Below are positions 26,804 to 38,800 of a DNA stretch of 64,000 nucleotides, piece by piece. The translations under genes were made by a program, and so were the position numbers. Source of the DNA: Saxidomus purpurata. Lineage: Eukaryota > Mollusca > Bivalvia > Venerida > Veneridae. How positions within the stretch are numbered: the first letter of the stretch is position 1; each line of letters starts with the position of its first letter. The notes below the pieces were generated by a model. The model was not told where the DNA came from. It worked only from the letters and a program-made list of their open reading frames with translations, and searched no databases. The stretch is taken from positions 35,213,723-35,277,722 of the forward strand of contig JAFMSR010000019.1 in assembly GCA_022818135.1 (NCBI GenBank). Direction: 5' to 3'.

Positions 26804-29800
26804 GTTTTTTTTTTTTTTTTTTTGGGTTAAAAAATTTTTGATTTTTTGGTTACCTACAACCCTGTGTGAATACTTTATAATATAATATACTATACATATA
26901 AACGGAAGTATTAAATATATTAATATACTATACATATAATATAGTATACATATAATGTTACAATTGAATCCGTGAGCTTTCTAATGTAGTATATATTTCA
27001 ACTGGCGGATCTGATATTCGGGAACAAACGCTCATTTTTAACATTAAATCATATACACGTTCCACCAATGAATACGGCAAAATTATACCAAATAATAAAG
27101 CTACATTTTTCAGCTTTTATTTGTTACCCATATTATTTCAATTTGGTAATAAATAAATTATGAATGTATCCGCGATACCCATTTTTTAATCTGGATGATC
27201 TGAAATCTGGACTGATCGTTCATTTTGTATATTAAAACATACATATTTTCATCCGCCAAATATATCATAATTATACATGTACACAAAGCTGTAACATTCA
27301 GCTTTTATTTAGTGCTCAAATTATTTCAAAATATTAACAAATAAAAATATTATGAGTGGATCCGTAACACCCTCTTGTTTACCCTATATAATCTATATTG
27401 GATCCGGATCCGGATCGCTGGATCCGCCGTTTACACCTGACCGATGTATATTTCCTCCATTTTTGACAAAAAATCCCCTCAAAATGAATGCTGACAAAAG
27501 TTTCTGATTAAATTAATCAAATGCTTGCCAAAATTGTTATAAAATGTAAGTTTCCATCAATAAAAACGTTTCATAATCACTTCTTGCAATTATTTGATAC
27601 CTTACAATTGAAATAATCAGCCGAAAATCGCTGATTTTTCGTTTGTCATCTATTTTCGCGACCCCGTTTTTTAAAAAAATTTTACCAAAGAAAACAGTGT
27701 TCAGAAGACTCAAAAAAAGATAAAAATAGATTTGTTTCATTTGTTTCAACAATAATGCCTGTTGTTAATAGTTTTGTTACTGACACCAATATTTTTATCT
27801 GAAAATTTAGTTATTTTTGAGTGCAATTTTGGGCCAAAATTCAGCCCCATTCCCCCCCTAAAATAATATATTTTATCCCCAAATGTTTTACAAAATATTA
27901 CCCTCAGAATAGTGACAAAATGTTTTGACTTACCTAAAATGCTGATAAATGTTTTTGATTAATTTAATCAAATGTTGGCCAAATGTTTTATAAAAATGCA
28001 ACTTCCCATCAATCAAAAAGTTTCAGAATCATTTATTGCAATCACTTGATACCTTCTCTATATAATTGGAAAGAGAATAATGTAAGGGCATTTTGCTCGG
28101 GGAGGGGGGTGTTCTTATGTCGGATTTTAGAAGAGAAAGCAGGTCCACGATGAAACAAAGTTTGTCATGTATAAAAAAAGTCTGTTTTTTTTTTTTCCCT
28201 CCTCCGTACGGAGCTTTTTAATTTCAAACTTCGAGTAACAAGTAATAAAAAAATAATGGCCTTAAATATATTTACTCTGGATTAAGAGTAGTACCTTACT
28301 TTCCCAAATTCCACTCTTAAACTTTTTTTGTCACCAAACAAGGGTTGGATTACCTTACTTTCCCAAAATTTCCTCTAACACCTCAAACAAGGGGTTGGAT
28401 TACCTTACTTCCCAAATATTTCCTCTAACACCTCAAACAAGGGGTTGGATTACCTTACTTTCCCAAATATTTCCTCTAACACCTCAAACAAGGGGTTGGA
28501 TTACCTTACTTTCCCAAATATTTCCTCTAACACCTCAAACAAGGGGTTGGATTACCTTTACTTTCCCAAATATTTCCTCTAACACCTCAAACAAGGGATT
28601 GGATTACCTTTACTTTCCCAAATATTTCCTCTAACACCTCAAACAAGGGGTTGGATTACCTTTACTTTCCCAAATATTTCCTCTAACACCTCAAACAAGG
28701 GGTTGGATTACCTTACTTTCCCAAATATTTCCTCTAACACCTCAAACAAGGGGTTGGATTACCTTACTTTCCCAAATATTTCCTCTAACACCTCAAACAC
28801 GGGATTGGATTACCTTTACTTTCCCAAATATTTCCTCTAACACCTCAAACAAAGGGTTGGATTACCTTTACTTTCCCAAATATTTCCTCTAACACCTCAA
28901 ACAAAGGGTTGGATTACCTTTACTTTCCCAAATATTTCCTCTAACACCTCAAGCAAGGGATTGGATTACCTTTACTTCCGAAATATTTCCTCTAACACCT
29001 CAAACAAGGGATTGGATTACCTTTACTTCCGAAATATTTCCTCTAACACCTCAAACAAGGGATTGGATTACCTTTACTTCCGAAATATTTCCTCTAACAC
29101 CTCAAACAAGGGGTTGGATTACCTTTACTTCCGAAATATTTCCTCTAACACCTCAAACAAGGGGTTGGATTACCTTTACTTCCGGAAAATTTCCTCTAAC
29201 ACCTCAAACAAGGGGTTGGATTACCTTTACTTAAAAATTCCTCTAACACCTCAAACAAGGGGTTGGTTACCTTTACTCAATTTCCTGTAACACCCCAACA
29301 TGGGGTGGTCCTTACTTCGAAAAATTTCCCTCTAACACCTCAAACAAGGGTTGGATTACCTTTACTTCCGAAAAATTTCCTCTAACACCTCAAACAAGGG
29401 GTTGGATTACCTTTACTTCCGAAAAATTTCCTCTAACACCTCAAGGAAAGGGTTGGATTATCTTACGTTCCAAAGTATTTCCTCTAAAACCTCAAACAAA
29501 GGCTTCAATTACCTTTACTTTCCCAAATATCTCCTGTACAACCTCATTCGATTACCTAATTATCCCAACTATTATCTCCAAAACCTCTTACGAAGCAAAT
29601 GTTACCTTCCTTTCCCAATTATTTCCTCTAAAACCTTGTACAAAGAGGCAGTACCCTTTCTTTCCTAAATATTTCCTCTAAAACCTCATACAAAGGGTTG
29701 GATTACCTTACCTAAATGTTTTTCAGCATCTTGTATAATCCAATGCAGCTGTTTCTGTAGATGTGTTGGTGTCACCAGTTTCCTACTACTGTCATACATA

Positions 29801-32800
29801 TCCAGCTTGTAAAATATCCCTTTTCTGTTCACTATCACAAACTGAAATATCAAACAACAAATTCCTAGGTCTTCATGTAACAGAAACTTTTCGTATTCAG
29901 TAAATTTAAAGTTATTGATGAAGTTGTTATATTTGTGATAAAACCCCTTTCTTTTTCCCCATCCCTGTTCACCAAATGTTCAATATATTTAGATTGAGTA
30001 TTACGGTTCTTTAGCTCTATGACCCCTCCCCCCCCCAAATTCCCCTCTTAAAATAGCTTATAAGCCAACGTTCTATTCATGTTAACAAATATACAGACTG
30101 GAAATTTAACAGTTTTTGACTTTGAATATCCTAATACCAATTTGGGTATTCGTTGATATCCCTAGTTTATATCCATTCATAATTGACAGATTTTCACACA
30201 CTTTCAAAAAATATACATCATCTTTTAAAATAATAGGGTCAATCCCACAATCGTTCATCCTAGAATAGACACTGTTATCATAAATTTACAATCATAACAG
30301 AAAATTAATATTCGCACATTGTCATAATTGTTATTATTATTATCGACATTACTATCAATCATTCTTACCTTAGACTCGGATGATTCATAATGTACTAGAT
30401 GGTCCATCTCCTCTCCCGGAACTCTGACAGTCGAGAATGCTCGGTCGTACCCTCCCATACACACTGGTATTGTGTTACGTATCAATAACGGCTCCACCTG
30501 CTCCCTGTCAATCTTCTGCTTTACCATCATAAGCTGATACATCACGTTTGCGGCCCTGGACGTAATTAGAAATGAACAAAAAGTAAATTCCATATAATCA
30601 TTATTATTATTTATAACACGACTCTGGATATAGCAAAATTCCGGATATAAAGAACGCATTTTATGGAAATGATTTTATTCTTTCTTTATTTAATATGAAA
30701 ATGCTATTTGGATATACATGTAACAATAATTAACATACTCCTTATATAAGGAACACATTTAAATGGTTCCCAAGGACATTGTTATATACTGAGTTTACTG
30801 TAACATTCATACTGTTGTTAAGTTTAATTGCAAAACAAGATCTCTTGATTTAACTTTGTCATCACTGATTAAATCATTTGTTTTTAAGAAAGGGAGCCAG
30901 CTGATCCCATTACTGGTACCCATTCACAGCTCGGTGGACTGAAATATGTGCCCAAGGACTCGTCTTATGTGGTCTGACCAGAACTTGAACCTCTGGTGTT
31001 AAATATCTGAAGCTCAATATTCCACAAACATCAGTAAAATTAGCATAATCATAGTTACGTGTTGTTGTTCCATTAGTAGTAAAGCCTTCATAAACATTAA
31101 ATTTTGTTTAATTATTTTGAGTGGATAGCGATTTATTATTAAACATCGCTAAATCGGCACATGGAGCATCAATGAGACATTTCTAGATATAATATTATGT
31201 TCTCTTGAAAAAATTATTTATTTATTAATTTACATACATTTAGCTCATTTTTAAAGCTTTGAGAAAATAATCTGTTTTTAAGTTGACAACTTTCATAAGT
31301 TTAACAGGCAAATATTGTCTTGGTCTCAGAGTCTTCATCAGTTTCAAAGTCCAACCTTTAAACCACTACATCACTGATCAAACTGTGATGAAAACAGACC
31401 AACTAGTTTCAATACAACAAACATGACAAGGAAAACCCTACGATATATGGTATTAACTCCCATGACAACCACACTGGCCAAAGACAGATAAATCATCAGA
31501 ATGGACCTTGGTAAGTCTATGCCATTTCTTTACATACAACTTGGCTTATTAATTCAACACAGTTTCTGTGATACTATAGTGGGATCGGCTAAGCTCGCAC
31601 TGTTTCTGCATTCGGCCTCTGTGGTTGAGCGTCATGGGTTCAAGCCCTGCTACCGACCATGTCTCTTTATGTGAGAAAGTTGGCGGTTTCTTGCGTAGGA
31701 TAGAAATGGCTCTTCCCAGGAACAATGGTTAGGTTAACTGCCTGCCTGTTAAAATGACCACAATACCGTTGGAACAGGCATTAAACTCCAACAACAACAA
31801 CTGTACCTGCATTTTTAGCTAAACTGGAAACCTCTGGAGTTTCTCAAGGTAACTGAAACAAGAGGGCCAAGATGGCCCTATATCTCTCATCTGTATATCA
31901 ATTGCCAATAATACAAGGGGTCATGACTTTAACATAAGTCATAGAAGTCCACTATATAAGCCTATGCGTAATCAAGTGATCCACCCACCCTCCCAGGAAG
32001 GGTTAATTTTCAACTGGGGGTCAAGATTTGGTCAATCTTGGTAAAGGTTCACAATGCAATGCTACATGCTAAATATTTAAGTTATAGGCCTTGTGGTTTC
32101 AGAGAGGAAGATTTTTAAACTTTTTCAAGAGACCCCCCCAGAGCTGCGTCAGTTTTGACCCAGGGGTCATGATTTGAACAAACTTTGAAAAGGTCCACTA
32201 GGATATGCTACATGCCAAATATCTCAGCCCTAGGCCCTGTGGTTTCAGAGAATATTTTTAAAGTTTTTCCTATATAAGCCTATGTAAAACTAAGTGACCA
32301 CCCGCACGTGGTCAATTTTGACCCAGGGGTCATAATTTGAACAATCTTTGTAGAGGTCCACTAGACAATGCTACATGCCAAATATCTAAGCTCTAGGCCT
32401 TGTGGTTTCAGAGTAGAAGATTTTTAAAGTTTTTCCTATTTTTTGCCATAGCAACCAGAGTTCTCCATGGAATGGAATTCTTTTAACAATTTTGGTAGAG
32501 CTTCATGCAAGGAACATCCCTGCATAGTTTCATAAACATTGGCCCTGTGGTTTTAGAGGAGATGTTGTTTGAATCAAAATGTTGACGGACGACGGACAAT
32601 CATCCATTAGAAAAGCTCACCCTGGCAAAGTCAGGTGAGTTAACAATCCAACCACATTAGTGTGACTTACCTTGCCACCTGGTTCGTTGTGGGATGCTTG
32701 CAACTTTGGTCCAGTATATAATAATTACTGTTTACTGGTAAAGGACTTCTCCCCATCAGATATACATACTTCTCCCTGGAATAGAAATTGGAGAAACAGA

Positions 32801-35800
32801 GTTAACAGACTGTACCTTGCTTTGGTATGTCACAGTTACAAACTTGATAATTAAGAGGGGAGAATATGTGTAGGCAACTGGACAGCTCAGGTGGTAGAGC
32901 ATTACCCCCATAAGCGCAGGGTCCCAGGTTTGAGTCCCAGGCTGACTGCACATTCTTCACACCCTGTGACATTTGGTGCTGCGAACAGGATAACTTTTGA
33001 CAGGTGCTTCATAATAACTTTTAATTGGCAAATGACTTCTTCACCTCCCCCCTTTGGGGGCATAAAAAGACTCGACAGTAAGACCATATCAATTATAATC
33101 ACCTTATCCAATATATAATAATACATTTTTGTATTATACTCTAACAAAACTTTTTTTATTTCACTTACCAGAAGTCGGTCACATAATTTTGAGCCCACCA
33201 TGACTTCAGATATAAAATTCTCTGTAATTTTGGTCCCAATGTTTTCTGAAACTCTTTCGATTCCTTCTTGAGATCTTGAATAATTTCTGAATTCTCTCCA
33301 TACAGTGGTTTCAATGACTGTATAAGACTTTTCAGAGTCTGTTTCAATGGAGGTACAGGCTGCCTGAAATAGGACATAATTATTACTTTGTCAACACCTT
33401 AAACATTTTCAACATTTCAGCCTGCTAATACTTTAATCAACTGTGCCTGTTAAATCATCCATGTTGATAAAAGACTTTGTTTTTAATCTCCAAATTAAGT
33501 TAAAATGCAATATACATGTACATAATTATGTTCTTTGCGTTTTGAAAGAGAGTGACCCAAATAAAATGTGTCGGACACTGACGTCTGTGGGCCAGAAACT
33601 AGATTCTAATGAAATACAAAAGTTCAGAATCATTCTCAAGGCTTAACCAACTAACCATAGACTCCCATTAATTCACTCAAAGGCCAGAATAGGATTCATA
33701 CGCTGTTTGGGAACATGCTGTCCTGACTCAAACCTGCAACTTACTGGGGCTTTCCATTATACCATTGTCTGTTTTAAAAAAATAAAACATACTGGCAGTA
33801 GAATACGACACAGTTTGGAATTTTTTTATGAAATAAAATGACGCACATGTTATGAAATAAAACAAAGTTCATGTTACAAAATAAAACAAAGTTCATGTTA
33901 CGAAATATAACAAAGTTCTTACTTCGGTAGACTTTGCTGACATCCATACAATGAAGGATGGCTTCCGCTGACAAGTTTAACCAACAGACCCCATACTATT
34001 GTTGACAATGCCTGGGTCTTCGGCTGTTCATCTACAGAGAAAAGAAAAATATAATGTGAATTATCTTGGAAATACTTTCTTGATAAAGAAGGTTGCTATT
34101 TCAAATATCTCGGGAGTAGTTTCTTAACAACAGAGAGATCTTGCGAGTAATTTTTTGACAACAGAGTTGTAGGAACTTGTTTGGCATAGTATAAATTAAA
34201 GTCCTTCTGATTTTATCCTTAATTTTTTTTTCTAATTGTAAAAAACAGGAGGACTAAGATAACCCTATATCACTCACCTGAGACCTACTAATGACCATAT
34301 GTGACCAAACTTCAACTCTTAACTACATATCATAGATACAAACCTTCTGACAAGACAAACCTTCTGGCCATTTACATGATGATTAGCTATAGAATGTGAT
34401 TTCTACAGTACCAACAAGGTTTTCCTCAGAACTGACCTGGTTACCTAGTTTTTAATCACAGGTGATCCACACAAACATTCTGACCACTTTTCATGTTGAT
34501 TGGTGTGTAAATGTCACCTGTATGGCATACACAATATTTTTAAATGGGTGACCTAGCTTTTGACCTCAGACATTCATACTGACTAAGTTTCATGAAAAAT
34601 CCAATGAAAAATGCAACCTCCATTGCAAACCCAAGGTTTTCTATGATTTGACCCACCCTGACCTAGTTTTTGACCCAAGATGACCAATATTGAAACTCGA
34701 CCAAGATTTTATCAAGGCAATTCTATTGACCAAGTTTCATCAAGATCCAATGAAAAATGCAGCCTCTACTGCATAGACTGCACTGTACTTGCACATCCAG
34801 CCCCTGTATGGCAAAAGAATCACTGTACTTACACATCCAGCCCCGTAAAGTAGAATCACTGTACTTAAACATCCAGCCCTGTACGAGAGTAGAATCACTG
34901 TTCTTACACATCCAGCCCTGTACAGAGTAGAAGTCACGTACTAATACATCCGCCCCTGTACGAGTGCACAAATGTACATACACATCCAACCTCTGTACGA
35001 GAGTAGAATCACTGTACTTACACATCCAGCCCCTGTACAAGAGTAGAATCAGTGTACTTACACATCCAGCCCCTGTACAAGAGTAGAATCAGTGTACTTA
35101 CACATCCAGCCCCTGTACAAGAGTAGAATCAGTGTACTTACACATCCAGCCCCTGTACAAGAGTAGAATCAGTGTACTTACACATCCAGCCCCTGTACAA
35201 GAGTAGAATCAGTGTACTTACACATCCAGCCCCTGTACAAGAGTAGAATCAGTGTACTTACACATCCAGCCCCTGGTTAAGAGTAGAATCACTGTACTTA
35301 CACATCCAGCCCCTGTATGACAAAAGAATCACTGTACTTACACATCCAGCCCCTGTATGAGAGTAGAATCACTGTACTTACACATCCAGCCCCTGTACGA
35401 GAGTAGAATCACTGTACTTACACATCCAGCCCCTGTACGAGAGTAGAATCACTGTACTTACACATCCAGCCCCTGTACGAGAGTAGAATCACTGTACTTA
35501 CACATCCAGCCCCTGTACGAGAGTAGAATCACAGTACTTACACATCCAGCCCCTGTACGAGAGTAGAATCACTGTACTTACACATCCAGCCCCTGTACGA
35601 GAGTAGAATCACAGTACTTACACATCCAGCCCCTGTACGAGAGTAGAATCACAGTACTTACACATCCAGCCCCTGTACGAGAGTAGAATCACTGTACTTA
35701 CACATCCAGCCCCTGTACGAGAGTAGGATCACTGTACTTACACATCCAGCCCCTGTACGAGAGTAGGATCACTGTACTTACACATCCAGCCCCTGTACGA

Positions 35801-38800
35801 GAGTAGGATCAGTGTACTTACACATCCAGCCCCTGTACGAGAGTAGAATCACTGTACTTACACATCCAGCCCCTGTATGAGAGTAGAATCCTGAGACAGT
35901 ATCTCCTGATATACAACATTATGATGAAAAACACAAATCCTGTTACACAAGATGTCAGCAAACTTCTGAGTAGCACCGGCCATTCTGAAATAAATTAACA
36001 GAATAAATTGACAATACCCTAACAAGTAACATTACCATGAAACAATTCATAAATTTAGAACTGATTTTTTTTCTCGCTTTAACTGATTATGAGCAGTATC
36101 ATATTTAGTGTTAGATTGACAGTGTTTTAGCAGGGTGCTGCACCCTGCCCTTTTTTGCTTTCCCCCCTGCAGCCCTTGCTTCTCTCTACTACTCTTTAGT
36201 TGACTTGTACCCCATAGAACAAGAGAGATAGTAAGAAATCTTGTGAAGTAAATGAATTTTCAGCATTTTTCAAATAAGACTCCTTATACATGTATCAAGC
36301 TTTTGCAAATACTTGTTTTGGGGATTTTCTGATTTTGAACTGTTTATGTCCTCAAACACGCCTGGAGAGCCATGCAGTGAGTCTGATCATGATCTGCACT
36401 GTGTGCAATCAAGTCAGTAATTTTCTTGTTTACACCCCTTAAACAAGTAATGCACTGTCCAATGTAAAAGATGGACAAGTCCGTCTCTGAAATCTAGCAG
36501 GGTGAGGGTTAACCTACAATTAACACAGAGTACGGTAATAAAAAAAAAAGAAACAAGAGCTGTCAGTAGGACAGCGCGCTCGACTTTTTTAGTGCTTGCC
36601 AATAAAACAAAACTTTGACAGTTAAGGGCACACAAGACTTTAACTAGGAATTTCTAAGTACAAATCAAGAAACATTTTCACAGAGTTATCTTCTCTTGCT
36701 TACAGATAGGTCTCATGATGGTACATAAGTACTCCAACTTTCAAAGTAATATCTCCAATGGTTAAGTCAACAAGTGGACAAGAATGAAAATTTTAACTGA
36801 GTTTCTAAGACAAAAAGGGCCATAATTCACATAAAATCCTTGACAGAATTACCTTCTCCTGCCCATGTTTTGGGATCATGATGGTAAACAAGTATTCAAA
36901 CTTTCAAAGTAATATCTCGAACAGTTTAGTCAAAAAGTGGACTGGTACGAAAAACTTTACCAAGATTCTAAGTCGATAAAGGGGCTTAATTTTTAAAACA
37001 AATCCCTCACAGAGTTACCTTCTCTTGCCTACAGATGGGGGTAATGATGTAAACAAGCATTCAAAGTTTCAAAGCAATATCTCAAAGGGTTAAGGCATTA
37101 AGTGGATTTTACCCATATTCAAAGTATTTTCTAAGTAAAAAAGGGGCATAATTCTGTCAAAAACCTTGACAGAGTTATGTACTCTTGTCTGTTGATGTAG
37201 GTCATGATGGTAAACAAGTATGGTTAGTTTCAAAGCAATACCTCCAATGGTTTTGAAATCAAGTGAGGTGGTACGAAAAACTTAACCAAGCTCAATACAC
37301 TTTCTAAGTCAAAAAAGGGCCATAATTCTGCCAAAAACCTTGACAGAGTTATGTACTCTTGTCTGTAGATGGAGGTTATGATGGTAAACAAGTATGGTAA
37401 GTTTCAAAGCCATACCTCCAATACTTTTGAAATAAAGTGGGGTGGTACGAAAAACTTAACCAAGGTGTGACGCAAACGCCGACGCCGGGGCGAGTAGGAT
37501 AGCTCCCCTTTTCATAGAAAAGTCGAGCTAAAAATGGTTTAACCTTTTGGTATATGCAAACATTCCTCTATCCAATGAAGCCACACTGTGAGTGACTGAG
37601 CGTACGTCCAATCAGTGACTAGCAATATAGACAGTATACCAATCATTACTTCCAGGTTCCATAACTTTGTCGGCCACATTCCATTCTTTATAGAATTTCT
37701 GAAACCAAAAAATCACAGTTTTTACACAGGTCAGTTGAAATCAGTTCAGATACACGAAGCAAGAATGAACAAAAGACGTTTGTAAAAAAACCCACATATA
37801 TATGCCCCTTTCACCCACATCAGCCATTGAGTACATGTAGTTGCAATGCTAGAAATTGCTGGTAATCTAACGACCCGGAAGTAATTACAGATCAATAGGG
37901 CTCATCAAACAGTTATAATCAATCAATACTGAAGACACTAGAACACAGTTTCATCATTATCCTTACTAATTCTTTTCTATACCCGGTATGTATTAAAGCT
38001 GTTTGTTCAAAATTTCTGTGCAAAATGTTGGTGAGCATGGTTTGACGGTACTGCTACACTGTGTATGTTTATATATAATTATTGGATTTCAAAAGCGTTT
38101 ACAGCGCTTTATAATTTGGTAGAGTAAAGCTTACTGAACATGCCGAAAGACTTGAACCTTTTTATTTGATGATTTGTTCTAAAATATGTTTATAATTTAA
38201 TGCTCATACAAACTGCATGCTCATCAATTGTTGTCAACCTCAAAGAGTTATATTTCTTTTTGTCAAGTGCCTTCTATAATCCATCTTAACCAACTGATAC
38301 GTAGTAAAAACAAATGACTGAAGAACTGAAATACTTATATTATATATTAAGTGCAAAATGCACTTACACTTAATGTGTTATCATTGAAAAACAAAAACTT
38401 CAAATATTTTATGTCTTCAATCAAGACCTGTAGTGTAAAGTTTAAGATGATAGTATGAATGGGTAACCCAATTTGCCTTAATTGTTTTAAATAAATATCA
38501 TTGTTAAACTTTGTTGATAAACAATGCTATTAAATAAAGTGCAATCTCTCAGGAGTGAACACCCTTTGGATCACACAAATATGTTTGATGTAGAGAAGTG
38601 TTGGTCTAGACAGGTCGATTCTTTATATAGTTGATGGAATGGGTGAGAAAATGTGTGTCCTTTTAGGAAGATTGTTGTTCTAGGGAGGTGTTGTTCTGGC
38701 AGACTGGGACTGTTCAGTCACACCACATATTGACCATTCATCTTCATCCTGCTGGAGGCCACCGATTCATCCACTGTACCCAGTGCAGATGATGATCAGC

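Noticed and set aside
26630..26935. Proline-rich frame of 101 residues
   Set aside because: Poly-C on the minus strand read as poly-proline; low-complexity only.
28395..29668. Three repetitive plus-strand frames ([17 protein letters not shown] type)
   Set aside because: Translations of the minisatellite of about 53 bp in CPT1 intron 8; antisense to the gene.
32874..32945. Functional tRNA gene
   Set aside because: Good D arm but the T stem does not pair and the anticodon arm is irregular; better seen as a SINE head.
34723..35040. 105-residue frame [13 protein letters not shown]
   Set aside because: Readthrough of the 40-bp donor array from exon 3. The protein-like text is exon 3's own end repeated, not a separate gene.
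34781..35861. CRISPR array
   Set aside because: Regular 40-bp repeats without unique spacers, in a eukaryotic intron; a plain minisatellite.
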